From Timonella sp031979385 (lineage in GTDB: Bacteria; Actinomycetota; Actinomycetes; Actinomycetales; Cellulomonadaceae), in contig DALZEF010000010.1 in assembly GCA_031979385.1 (NCBI GenBank), positions 56,150 to 120,149 of the forward strand: DNA of 64,000 nucleotides, written 5' to 3'. Position numbers and translations under genes: made by a program. Under the pieces are notes generated by a model. The model ran no database searches, had not been told where the DNA came from, and saw only the letters and a list, made by a program, of their open reading frames with translations. This document shows, in pieces, positions 8,135 through 15,452 of this stretch; position 1 is the stretch's first letter; every line of letters begins with the position of its first letter.

Positions 8135-8154
8135 GATTCGTGCCTCCTGTTCGG

Positions 8155-9438
8155 TTATGCGGCGAGTGCGAGTTGGGGCCGCCAGTAGCGTTCTGTTGTG
8201 GTGATGGCGTAGCGCATGGCATCCAAGCCGTGGTCTGCGACCTTGATGGGCTTGTCCTCGCCCTTCTCGGTGGCTTTGGGGTCCCAGGCGTAGCCGGGAA
8301 TCTCATCGATGAGGTATTCACACACTGACGAGATGACGAGACGGCCTGTGGACAGGAGCGAGGCGACGGTGCGGATGCCGTAACCGACGCTGTTGTCGGC
8401 GTTGGTGATACCGCGCACCTTGTCGTGGATGAGTTGTGTCCGGAAACTAGCGGCGGCAGGGTCGAGGAAAATCCAGCGTGGCTCCAGATGAGTCTTATCC
8501 CGAAGATCGGTGAGCCAGTCCCGCAACCCGGTGGAGAGTTGGGTATCCGTCCAGCGTGCGCCGCCCTCCCCCGCAACGTACCGCCACTCATCGATGACGA
8601 GGAGACGCGGTACAGGTTCTGCGGTGATCGCCAGAGCGATAGCGTGTGTCGGGTTGGTAGTTCCGTAGTCCAAGCCGATAGCAATAAGATCCGCGATGGG
8701 CGGCAACTTGTCGGCGGGTAGAACGTGTTGTTCTGGGTTCCACGAATCGTAGATAGAACCTTCTGCAGCGACCCAGTGGCCTTGAATAAACCGGCGATAC
8801 CATAGGCCTGTGAACTCGGCCTTAATCGAGTTTTTGTAGTCCTCAGACAGTGACGGGTTGTCATCGAGCGTGAATGACCAGCGCTTCCAGCCCGGAAGGA
8901 CGAGGCGCCCGTTCTTGCGTTTGCCGATCTTGTCCAGGAACTTCTTCTTCAACCAGTGTGCGGGACTGTCTGGGTTTGTGGACCCGAAAAGTTGTGCGCC
9001 CTTGACGGACATGCGTCCGAGTAACTGCGTGAAGAATTCTTCGGGGATGACCGTGATCTCATCAACGTACGCGCCAGCCACGGTCATACCGCGAATGATC
9101 TTCTCGGCTTTCGCGTCCGAGGCACCGATGATGTGCACGGTGCGGCCAAGGATATTGGCTGTTGGTGCGCCGTTGGTGTAGACCACGAGGTTTGCAAGTG
9201 GCCCGAATAGGGCTGGGTCTTGCATCGGTTTGATGACGTTGCGGAACAGAGCATCGCGGGTGCGCCCGATCATGACCAGTTCGCCACCGTAGGGTGCGGT
9301 AGCCAAGAAGATAAACCAGCGAAGCAAGCTGACGATGGTTTTTCCGGAGCGGATCGCTCCTTCAAGGATGTTCACGCGGGCATTGGACTCCCTCATGAAG
9401 GTGAGCTGCTTCTCGGAGAGGGCAGAGGCTGCGGTCAT
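8155..9438 (-). CDS. Terminase large subunit
   Basis: 427 residues from an ATG at 9438 that has a GAGGA site; an in-frame ATG ten codons upstream lacks one. ATPase: Walker A GAIRSGKT (residues 27-34), Walker B hydrophobic run ending GAYVDEIT, and coupling motif FGSTNPDSPAHW. Nuclease: GLDYGTTNP, then a conserved acidic LDPAAASF and DHGLDAMRYA at the C-terminus, an RNase H-fold site. It translocates DNA into the procapsid and cuts the concatemer. It is related to SPP1/T4-type large terminases. A divergent nuclease gene starts 87 bases upstream, separating it from the small subunit. Confidence 0.92.
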   Translation of the reverse strand: MTAASALSEKQLTFMRESNARVNILEGAIRSGKTIVSLLRWFIFLATAPYGGELVMIGRTRDALFRNVIKPMQDPALFGPLANLVVYTNGAPTANILGRTVHIIGASDAKAEKIIRGMTVAGAYVDEITVIPEEFFTQLLGRMSVKGAQLFGSTNPDSPAHWLKKKFLDKIGKRKNGRLVLPGWKRWSFTLDDNPSLSEDYKNSIKAEFTGLWYRRFIQGHWVAAEGSIYDSWNPEQHVLPADKLPPIADLIAIGLDYGTTNPTHAIALAITAEPVPRLLVIDEWRYVAGEGGARWTDTQLSTGLRDWLTDLRDKTHLEPRWIFLDPAAASFRTQLIHDKVRGITNADNSVGYGIRTVASLLSTGRLVISSVCEYLIDEIPGYAWDPKATEKGEDKPIKVADHGLDAMRYAITTTERYWRPQLALAA

Positions 9439-9525
9439 TCGTTCCTCTTTCGCTTGGATCATTCCCAATGTCAGCGGGTCACGTTACAGTGTGATCACAA
9501 GATAAGCCCGACTCAGGAGGCAAAG

Positions 9526-10302
9526 ATGCCTAGCGTTACAAGGCGAATCAACCAGATAACTCAACCTCGCGGGGGGTACATAAACCCACGAAATCTCCTT
9601 GTCACTCAACTTGGCGATGGAGAAGACCAGAAACTTGAACTCTCAGGCGAGAACATACACGCTTCATTGGTTGGCATGGCGGTGGATTACTTGACTCGCA
9701 CGATGACCGGATTACCGGCATCAGAGGCATTTCATGTCTCCATGAGGGGTGCTGCCCAACTCGGCAGCGAGTACTTCGAACTTGCGGCTCATTGGACTGA
9801 CGTAGTTCAGGATGATCCTCTCTCCGACGAGGGGATCGTGTCAGCCTGCCAGCTGGTGGGCTTTGATATCGCCTTTCGCCAAGGTCCGGGTTGGTACGAC
9901 CCCGAAAGCAAAACGCTTCCCGATGAGTTAACTATCAGTCATGTCCGAGAAATGGTGAAACGTTCTTTGCAATTCTTTGACAAGCATGGCCCAGTGACGC
10001 TCCAGGGATTCACATTCGGTGACGCGTACACGGAACTCATCAATACGGGGGACGGCGACTTCCTAACGGCAGACACGTTATGGGACTTCAAAGTGTCGGT
10101 AAGTTCTCCGAAAAAGGAACACACACTGCAACTTCTCGTGTACTGGATCATGGGCGTTCGCTCCGGACACCCAGAGTTTGCGAAGGTGAGCAACCTTGGT
10201 GTTTTTAACCCGCGACTCAACTGCATATACAGCATTCATATTGGCTCGATCGAACCTTCAATCATTGCTGCAGTCGAAACAGACGTGATTGGCTACAACT
10301 AA
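9526..10302 (+). CDS. PD-(D/E)XK nuclease-like protein, reversed cargo gene between terminase genes
   Basis: 258 residues; the ATG is preceded by AGGAGG with good spacing, and an upstream in-frame extension lacks support. The C-terminal half carries GDGDFLTADTLWDFKVSVSS followed by H-x-x-QLLVYW, the motif II-III-IV layout (D ... D-x-K ... Q-x-x-x-Y) of RecB/Cas4-like PD-(D/E)XK nucleases. The N-terminal half has no motif I recognise. It sits alone on the plus strand between the genes for the two terminase subunits, with seven bases to the end of the small one. This placement and orientation suggest a moron, possibly an anti-phage nuclease, rather than a packaging factor. Confidence 0.65.
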   Translation: MPSVTRRINQITQPRGGYINPRNLLVTQLGDGEDQKLELSGENIHASLVGMAVDYLTRTMTGLPASEAFHVSMRGAAQLGSEYFELAAHWTDVVQDDPLSDEGIVSACQLVGFDIAFRQGPGWYDPESKTLPDELTISHVREMVKRSLQFFDKHGPVTLQGFTFGDAYTELINTGDGDFLTADTLWDFKVSVSSPKKEHTLQLLVYWIMGVRSGHPEFAKVSNLGVFNPRLNCIYSIHIGSIEPSIIAAVETDVIGYN

Positions 10303-10308
10303 CGCGGA

Positions 10309-10818
10309 CTAGCGTTCGGTTTCGTCTTGTGGGCCGCTCACGCCGAGTTGCTTGGCGAGTCCTTCGAGCATGCTGATTGCTCCGGCGGCGCCGTTGTCGC
10401 TGTCGAATTGGGTGATTTTGATGGAGCGGTCGAGTGCGGCGGATGCGGCTTGCATGAGTTTGAGCTTGTCTGACGGAGATGGTTCTTCTTGAGTCCAGGT
10501 GACTTGGATGAAGTCCTTGCCGCCGTGGTCGATGTAGGTGTGTGGCTGCCAGAGTTGGGAGCGGAGGCGTTCAGCGTCCTCGAGGAGTTTGAGTTCGAGG
10601 GCGGCGCGTTTGGCTTTGGCGTCGGCTTGGACGGCGGCGGTGGCTGCTCTGGTTTGGCGGCGGTCGAAGGTCAGGCCGAGGCGTTTGGCGTTTGTGGAGA
10701 TTGTGGTGCGTCCGAAGCCCATGCGTTCGGCGATGGCGCGTACGCCGAGGTTTTCGGCGTGGAGGGTGGTGAGCTCGGTGTTGTGGATGTCGGTCCAACG
10801 CTTGTTGGCTGGTGGCAT
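10309..10818 (-). CDS. Terminase small subunit-like DNA-binding protein
   Basis: 169 residues. The N-terminus contains a helix-turn-helix (LHAENLGVRAIAERMGFGRT and following TISTNAKRLG) preceded by a Trp-containing helix, as in resolvase-type homeodomain HTH proteins. A long charged helical section follows (residues about 60-95). Small terminases recognise the phage DNA for packaging and assemble into rings. The position before large terminase in the same direction supports this despite the intervening reversed nuclease gene. A general HTH regulator is the alternative. Confidence 0.65.
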   Translation of the reverse strand: MPPANKRWTDIHNTELTTLHAENLGVRAIAERMGFGRTTISTNAKRLGLTFDRRQTRAATAAVQADAKAKRAALELKLLEDAERLRSQLWQPHTYIDHGGKDFIQVTWTQEEPSPSDKLKLMQAASAALDRSIKITQFDSDNGAAGAISMLEGLAKQLGVSGPQDETER

Positions 10819-10889
10819 GATGTCACCTGCCTAGTGCGTGTGTTGTCTACCGTGGGCGCCTGGCCACCGGTGTTTTTGGGGCATGAGAA

Positions 10890-10920
10890 AAGCCACGAGA
10901 CTTGGCTGTCATCGTGGCTT
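10890..10920 (-). terminator. Intrinsic terminator after the HEPN gene
   Basis: AAGCCACGA at 10890-10898 pairs with TCGTGGCTT at 10912-10920. On the minus strand the hairpin is followed by TTTTCTC. It ends the transcript of the HEPN-like gene before the small terminase gene, so the HEPN gene is a separate unit. Confidence 0.7.
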
Positions 10921-10961
10921 CCTACGCGTGCCTGTTTTTGGGCAGCGTTCTAGTGCTTCTA

Positions 10962-11630
10962 TTAAACCACACCGTCTGCGGTGCTGTCTCCTTGCGTATC
11001 GTAGGAAGGACTATTGGAGGATGCTAAAGCGCGCTCCATCTTTTCGGTGTACAAGATCTCCTCACGCCCGATCTTAGATCCTTCAATTCTTGTGGCTGCG
11101 ACTGGGTGTGGATTCTCCCCACGAAACGGTGGCCAGTAATAGTGGAGAAGTGCACGAACGCGTTCATGAGCTGCGTAGAGATCCGCAAGAATTTTCTCTA
11201 GCGAATCGTTATCTATTTGCAGAGCAAGATGTCTTCGTTCCGACGGTAATGTCTTGTCATCAAGTTGCCTCCACATAAACGGAATACCCGAAGAATTTTT
11301 TCGAGGAAAACCATGTGCGATGGCATTTCGGTGTTCGAGCAGTTCGAGGCAGATGTCCATTATGAGAGAAATTGTCCTCGCCTCTGAATCTGGTAGATCA
11401 TGTAACTTATCTCGGACAAAGTTCACGGAACCGCTGGCTCCAAAATGTTTTTCGTAGAGACGGTAGTACTTAGAATCATCTTTCGACTTCATCATGCGCA
11501 AGTGAATGCCCAGCATTGTAATGATGGCATCTAGCTCTGATGCTCGATGGATAATTTTTCCAATTTTTGAATATTGGTCGTCAGATAACTCCAAATAGTC
11601 GAGTGGCTCAAACGAGAGTTCGTCAGTCAT
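10962..11630 (-). CDS. HEPN-like protein (candidate RNase / abortive-infection factor)
   Basis: 222 residues from the ATG at 11630; a GTG two codons upstream is an alternative and neither has a strong ribosome site. The protein is largely helical and contains LLEHRNAIAHGFPR at about residues 98-111, matching the R-N-x-x-x-H signature of HEPN ribonucleases. The conserved N-terminal helices (KIGKIIHRASELDAIITMLG) are also HEPN-like. It has its own terminator, at 10890-10920, and more A/T-rich coding than its neighbours, signs of an independently acquired cargo gene. It could cleave RNA on infection by another phage; a non-catalytic role is possible. Confidence 0.6.
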   Translation of the reverse strand: MTDELSFEPLDYLELSDDQYSKIGKIIHRASELDAIITMLGIHLRMMKSKDDSKYYRLYEKHFGASGSVNFVRDKLHDLPDSEARTISLIMDICLELLEHRNAIAHGFPRKNSSGIPFMWRQLDDKTLPSERRHLALQIDNDSLEKILADLYAAHERVRALLHYYWPPFRGENPHPVAATRIEGSKIGREEILYTEKMERALASSNSPSYDTQGDSTADGVV

Positions 11631-11663
11631 GCGCACATCGTACTCACTATCTGCATCAATGCG

Positions 11664-12272
11664 CTAGACCGTTTCTTGGAGTAGGCCGACCCATGTTGAC
11701 GGCGCCCACCGTAGCCATTGGCCGTTGTCGTCGCGGCAGTTGCGGCAGATTACGTCGGCTTTGTCTGGGTTGTCGCGCCATCCTGGTTGGAGTTCGAGGC
11801 GTTGTTCGCAGTGTGGGCAGGTGAGGTTGCCGGGTGCTTTGGTCCAGGGTTCTTCGCCGGGTAGTGGTTCGTCGAGGGCGAGCCTGATTTTGCGTGGCCA
11901 TGCCGTGAGGAAGCGTGCGGCGTCGGTGACATCGAGGGTGACCTGCTGTTTGGAGTGGGCGTGGTCGATGAGGACTGCGAGCCTGTTGAACGCGGCGATT
12001 GTGAGCTCGTCGCTAGCGCCACGGTAGGTGGTTTTGCCGAAGAGCGCGATGTTCAGGGCGGTTTCGTAGCGGCGGGTTTGGGTGTGGATGTCGTGTTTGA
12101 GTTCGCCGGCTGGAGTGTTCCACGGTTCAAGGTAGGCGCGCTTGTGCGGCGTCTTGGTGTCCTGTGTGAGTGGGTTGCTGCTGGTGTCTAGGACGAGCGC
12201 GGACAAGCGCGGATAGAGCACCGTGAGTTCGCGGGCGGCCTTGTAGAGGGTTTCTGGTGTTGGCGTGTTCAT
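11664..12272 (-). CDS. Phage protein of unknown function with C-terminal zinc ribbon
   Basis: 202 residues; ATG with an AGGGAG site six bases upstream. The N-terminal two thirds are helical and include a section like phage DUF7341-type proteins, though I cannot assign a family securely. The C-terminus has CPHC (near residue 151) and CRNC (near residue 177), four cysteines spaced as a zinc ribbon and followed by a Trp-rich end (WLRWAPSTWVGLL). It is the first late-type gene after the reversed membrane gene and likely encodes a DNA- or protein-binding accessory factor. Confidence 0.55.
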   Translation of the reverse strand: MNTPTPETLYKAARELTVLYPRLSALVLDTSSNPLTQDTKTPHKRAYLEPWNTPAGELKHDIHTQTRRYETALNIALFGKTTYRGASDELTIAAFNRLAVLIDHAHSKQQVTLDVTDAARFLTAWPRKIRLALDEPLPGEEPWTKAPGNLTCPHCEQRLELQPGWRDNPDKADVICRNCRDDNGQWLRWAPSTWVGLLQETV

Positions 12273-12300
12273 GGTTGGCTCCCTGCTGGCGTGGTAGATT

Positions 12301-12391
12301 CCGAAGTGGACAAGGTGTTGGTCTTCGGTGCTTGAGGGAGATTGATGCTGGGGCGGGTCGTAGTGTTGGTAGCACTACGGCCCGCCTTTTT
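12301..12391 (+). ncRNA. Candidate small RNA ending in an orphan intrinsic terminator
   Basis: A textbook plus-strand terminator occupies 12352-12391: GGCGGGTCGTAGTG, seven-base loop, CACTACGGCCCGCC, then TTTTT. No plus-strand gene lies upstream to be terminated. Just before it, CCGAAG (12301-12306) pairs with CTTCGG (12322-12327). Two hairpins plus a T tract and no reading frame suggest a short phage RNA of roughly 90-110 bases. I find no convincing promoter; a protective terminator shielding the next plus-strand gene is the alternative. Confidence 0.45.
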
Positions 12392-12423
12392 CGTGTGTCG
12401 TATGCAGGTTGTACGTTGACGCC

Positions 12424-12783
12424 ATGAATGCTCTTGACATAGTTGTTGGAATTGCAGGTTGCGCGGGTGCTTGGATGGTCGCTTACGGCTCGTGGGGGCA
12501 GTGGCGGATCGTTGCTCGAGATTTCCGTGAAACCCAGGACGCGGATACTTACTGGATGATTGACGAGTTGCTTACTGAGCATCCGGAATGGCGTCCCTTG
12601 AAGCGTCGTCGCCAACGTAAGCTCGTGACCCAGATGCTTGACGAGTCACCTGCGGAGTTGGCCGCTTATCAGCGTGCTGACCGCTTGCTCACTGCGTGGA
12701 CATCATTAGTCGCAGGCTCCTTCGTGGTTGCTGTCATGAGCGTCGGCGCTTTCGTGGGTGTTGTCTTTGACATGATCGGTTAG
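12424..12783 (+). CDS. Small membrane protein with two membrane helices, reversed cargo gene
   Basis: 119 residues. A hydrophobic N-terminal helix (ALDIVVGIAGCAGAWMVAYG) is followed by a charged cytoplasmic or external section of about 70 residues and a second helix (WTSLVAGSFVVAVMSVGAFV) at the C-terminus. The ATG at 12424 has no strong ribosome site; an ATG five codons upstream is less likely. The gene is alone on the plus strand within minus-strand phage genes, and its last 78 bases overlap the end of the convergent gene. Topology recalls small phage membrane effectors, but the function is unknown. Confidence 0.6.
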   Translation: MNALDIVVGIAGCAGAWMVAYGSWGQWRIVARDFRETQDADTYWMIDELLTEHPEWRPLKRRRQRKLVTQMLDESPAELAAYQRADRLLTAWTSLVAGSFVVAVMSVGAFVGVVFDMIG

Positions 12784-13221
12784 CAACGGCTTGTCGTAGA
12801 TGCCAGTTCGCGGGTTGATGCCAGGGAACGTCTTGCCGCATGCGCATACTTCGAGGCGGCGCATACGTTCATTGGTCATGCCGTAGCTGCCGTCAGCTCG
12901 CAGACACCCCACGTAATGGTGTTCGTCGGCGCCGTACACGCCCGCATACGGCATCCCCGCGAGCGAAGCTAGTGTGAACGCGTATTCGACCGTGTGGATG
13001 ATCCTGAGCCGCAGACACGTCACGTATGCGGCATGTGCGGCCTGCTGATCGTCAGAACGAATAGCCTCAGCTAAACCATCAACGGCACGGTTTTGAAGAT
13101 CGCATTCGATACCACGAGCAGCCCCATGCACCGCCCGGAACGCCCCCTCATCCCACTCGTGCACACCGCACCGAGGCCACGGCACCATCTCCAACAACGA
13201 ACCCACTACGGGCGCTGTCAT
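12706..13221 (-). CDS. Phage protein of unknown function, His/Cys-rich
   Basis: 171 residues from the ATG at 13221, chosen because GGAGG lies just upstream; the longer frame adds only a Cys-containing shadow. It contains WPRCGVHEWDEGAFRAVHGA near the N-terminus, a helical middle section, and CACGKTFPGI near residue 125, which could hold a metal. The C-terminus (KDNTHESADAHDSNHEGACD) is polar and lies opposite the end of the plus-strand membrane gene. It overlaps the upstream 41-residue gene by four bases, so it belongs to the same early operon. Confidence 0.55.
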   Translation of the reverse strand: MTAPVVGSLLEMVPWPRCGVHEWDEGAFRAVHGAARGIECDLQNRAVDGLAEAIRSDDQQAAHAAYVTCLRLRIIHTVEYAFTLASLAGMPYAGVYGADEHHYVGCLRADGSYGMTNERMRRLEVCACGKTFPGINPRTGIYDKPLLTDHVKDNTHESADAHDSNHEGACD

Positions 13222-13343
13222 GATCGCCTCCACCCTTGACGAACCAACGACTCCGCAAGCATCACAGCTTCGTCCCAATCGAGCTCGAACAAACCGACGT
13301 GCGTGTGGATCGCTAACGCCAGACTCTTCACGCTGTCATCCAT
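13218..13343 (-). CDS. Small phage protein (41 residues)
   Basis: Short helical protein beginning MDDSVKSLALAIHTHVGLFE and ending LAESLVRQGWRRS. The ATG at 13343 has a GGGAGG site at good distance. The stop overlaps the next ATG (ATGA) and the start overlaps the stop of the gene before (TGATG), so three small genes are translationally coupled. Coupling and clean ribosome sites make it a real gene despite its size. Function unknown. Confidence 0.65.
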   Translation of the reverse strand: MDDSVKSLALAIHTHVGLFELDWDEAVMLAESLVRQGWRRS

Positions 13344-13465
13344 CAGGAAGCCTCCCGTTCTGGGTTACAGTCGCAATCCACTCCAAGGAATACCGCCTCT
13401 AGGCAGATGTCACACAGGCTCTCAAATCGGCCTTCATTAAGGCCGGCACAGCACGGGCACGTCAC
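13343..13465 (-). CDS. Small Cys-rich zinc-knuckle phage protein (40 residues)
   Basis: GTG start at 13465 with AGGAGG seven bases upstream. The sequence has CPCC, CDIC and CDC pairs (VTCPCCAGLNEG and then LCDICLEAV and DCDCNPE), consistent with a small zinc-binding fold. Its stop overlaps the following ATG by one base. Such tiny zinc proteins are frequent in actinophage early regions; some are regulators, but nothing here shows the role. Confidence 0.6.
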   Translation of the reverse strand: MTCPCCAGLNEGRFESLCDICLEAVFLGVDCDCNPEREAS

Positions 13466-13467
13466 GA

Positions 13468-13959
13468 TCACACCTCCTGCGTGTGGACACTCAACTGGAC
13501 GTCCGCGAGAGTGTCCGCTCCGTAGCCTTTGGCTCGTAGGAGTGCGAGGGCGGAGTCGAGGGTTGTGTGGATGGTGGCGTTGGGGTTGGCGTTTGTTGGG
13601 AGTGTGTAGCCGATGAGGTTTGCCCAAGTTTGGTGTGTGAAGTGTGCCCACCAGTTTTTGGCGTTGTTGGGGCCGTGGCCTTTGCGTTTGGTGACGAGGA
13701 AGCCGATTGTGGCTGTGGGGTGGTTTCGGGTTTCTGTTGTTGTTTGGTGGAGCCAGGTTGTTATGAGGGTGTCGCTGGCGGTTTCGGCTGTGTGCCCTGC
13801 TTTGGCTTCGATGATGACGTGTGGGTTGAGTTCGATGTCTCCCCAGTCGTTGGCTCCGGCGAGTGCGAGGCGTCTGGCGTGTGGGAAGCCTTGTTGGTGT
13901 GCGGTGCGGACGATGGCTGTTTCGGCTGCGGTGCCGATGTCTTTGGGGCGGGTTTTCAT
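13468..13959 (-). CDS. Holliday-junction resolvase-like PD-(D/E)XK nuclease
   Basis: 163 residues. The N-terminus MKTRPKDIGTAAETAIVRTA followed by GANDWGDIEL and VIIEAKAGHTAE gives the archaeal Hjc/endonuclease layout: early E (residue 13), D (GDI), then E-x-K. This family is common in actinophages, where it resolves recombination intermediates or trims branched DNA before packaging. The start has an AGGAA site, and its ATG overlaps the stop of the upstream surface-protein gene by four bases. The Trp-rich middle (NNAKNWWAHFTHQTWANLIG) fits the family. Confidence 0.75.
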   Translation of the reverse strand: MKTRPKDIGTAAETAIVRTAHQQGFPHARRLALAGANDWGDIELNPHVIIEAKAGHTAETASDTLITTWLHQTTTETRNHPTATIGFLVTKRKGHGPNNAKNWWAHFTHQTWANLIGYTLPTNANPNATIHTTLDSALALLRAKGYGADTLADVQLSVHTQEV

Positions 13960-14675
13960 TTTTGGTTCCTGCGGTTGAGTGTGGTGAGTGTGAGGCCTGC
14001 GGTGATGCTGGCGGCCATGAGGATGGCGAGGGCGCTGGTTGTGGTGCCGGTGTCAGCGAGCTGCTCTGTGGGTGGTTCTTGGATGCTGATGGTGTTTGCG
14101 GCGACTTCGAGGGCGGGTTGTTCGATGGTGTGTGGGGTGTGGATGTCGATCACAGGTGTTTCAGAGGTTTCGGATTCTTCGGGAGTTTCGAGGGCTTCGG
14201 GTTCGGGTGGTTCGACGCCGGTGCAGTTGTCCCAGTTACAGATCTCGATGGGCCAGTCACAGCCGCGAGGCGAGAGTGGGATGCCGTCTTCGTTGAGGGG
14301 GCAGTCGTAGGGCGGTTCCCACGGCTGTAACTCTGGCTCTGGTGTGTGGATGCAGAGGGGTTCTTGTCCGCCTTCGCCGTAGTGCTCGTTGAAGCTGTGG
14401 AGTTGGATCCAGGCGATGCAGTCACCGGGCTGGAAGCCTAGTTGGGTCCAGGTGATGGTGGTGGACCCTGCGAGGGCGTGAGAGCGGCCTTCTTCGAAGT
14501 GGATGTTGATGGTGTTGCCTGTTGTGGTGCGAATGTTGGCGTCTTGTACGTCGTAGGCGTCGAAAGTGCGGCCAGCGGGCAGCGTGATGCCGAGGTGATC
14601 GACGGTGTACGGGGTGGGGTGGTCTGATCCGCTGCCGAGGTGTAGGAGGGCGGCGAGAGCGAGTGTTTCAATCAT
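13956..14675 (-). CDS. Predicted secreted, sortase-anchored surface protein (LADTG)
   Basis: 239 residues. A short hydrophobic N-terminus (MIETLALAALLHLGSGSDH) could be a signal peptide. A globular, partly Trp-rich section with several cysteines (residues about 120-170: LCIHTPEPE, YDCPL, CDWPIEICNWDNC) is followed by a Glu/Pro/Thr-rich stalk. The C-terminus is LADTG, then a membrane helix (TTSALAILMAASITAGLTL) and a RRNQK tail, the exact layout of a sortase signal; LAxTG is the type used by class E sortases of high-GC Gram-positives. AAGGAG precedes the ATG. A wall-anchored protein between phage replication genes is unusual; it may alter the lysogen surface. Confidence 0.7.
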   Translation of the reverse strand: MIETLALAALLHLGSGSDHPTPYTVDHLGITLPAGRTFDAYDVQDANIRTTTGNTINIHFEEGRSHALAGSTTITWTQLGFQPGDCIAWIQLHSFNEHYGEGGQEPLCIHTPEPELQPWEPPYDCPLNEDGIPLSPRGCDWPIEICNWDNCTGVEPPEPEALETPEESETSETPVIDIHTPHTIEQPALEVAANTISIQEPPTEQLADTGTTTSALAILMAASITAGLTLTTLNRRNQK

Positions 14676-14688
14676 GAGGTTCTGCTCC

Positions 14689-15120
14689 TTAGAAGGGTGG
14701 TGGCTGGGTGAAGTCGGTTGTGCGGATGGCTGGCGTAGGGAGTGGTTTTCGTGCGATGGGTAGGCCGCATCGGTGTGCGTGGACGACTGGGGTGTGGTCT
14801 GCGTTGGCTGTTGGGGCTTCGACGCCGAGGCCGGGATAGTAGCGGGGCGAGAGTTGCCAGTTGCCGGGTGTGCCGTGAAGCCGGTAGGTGGGAATGTTCA
14901 GGATGATTGCGGCGGTTTCGTCGTGTGTGGTGCAGAGGGCTGGATGGATGTGGACGTGTGCGGCGAGGGTGTGTGAGTCGTAGCCTTCGAGGGTCCAGGC
15001 GTGGCAGGTGCGGCAGCGGGTGGGGCGTAAATGCGTGGAGAGTGCTGGGTTGGCGCCCAACTTGATTTCGATGAGTTGGAGCCAGAACGGCGTGGATGGG
15101 TGGTTGAAGAGTGTGTTCAT
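14689..15120 (-). CDS. Phage protein of unknown function with Cys/His pair (zinc-binding)
   Basis: 143 residues from the ATG at 15120; the longer frame reaches into the repeat cluster and is not coding there. It begins MNTLFNHPSTPFWLQLIEIK and contains RPTRCRTCHAWTLEGYDSHT, then H-x-H and ALCTTHDETAAI, a likely zinc-binding unit. The C-terminal part is Pro/Thr-rich. It lies between the surface protein gene and the iteron cluster in the early operon. I do not recognise a family with confidence. Confidence 0.55.
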   Translation of the reverse strand: MNTLFNHPSTPFWLQLIEIKLGANPALSTHLRPTRCRTCHAWTLEGYDSHTLAAHVHIHPALCTTHDETAAIILNIPTYRLHGTPGNWQLSPRYYPGLGVEAPTANADHTPVVHAHRCGLPIARKPLPTPAIRTTDFTQPPPF

Positions 15121-15144
15121 GGTTGGGGTTCTGGTTCCTCGAAA

Positions 15145-15452
15145 TGACACTTGTGACGCTTGTGACGGATGTTTGCAACCCTGTAGCCCTATAGGTGTTG
15201 TTGAAGATGCAAGATGGCGGATTGTTCCCTTACATGTGTGCGTAGGGTGCAAAGAAGTGTCACAAGCGTCACTACTGTCACGATGCATGGTTTGAACTGC
15301 GCTTTTAGGCGTGACACTTAGGGTGACACTTACGGATTCGTGACACTTAGATGAGTGGGCTTTCATGATTGCCACCATTCGTCGGCCTCTGGAGGTTCCG
15401 GCGGTGACACTTCTTCGTCCGTTGGTGACAGTTGTGAATCGCCATCTGTCAC
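15145..15452. repeat. Iteron-like cluster of GTGACRCTT repeats, candidate replication origin
   Basis: Copies of GTGAC(A/G)CTT or close variants occur at 15145-15152, 15153-15161, 15162-15168, 15311-15319, 15323-15331, 15340-15348 and 15404-15412, with a looser one at 15425-15433. Inverted copies are at 15255-15263, 15264-15272, 15275-15281 and 15446-15452. The left trio and the inverted trio face each other across about 85 bases. Three plus-strand copies extend to GTGACACTTA. Repeats extend into the 3' end of the primase-helicase gene. Placement beside the replication gene is what an origin would show. Confidence 0.6.

Noticed and set aside
15145..15452. CRISPR array
   Set aside because: Repeat units are nine bases, unevenly spaced and on both strands; no spacers of constant length. 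No CRISPR array was found anywhere in the window.
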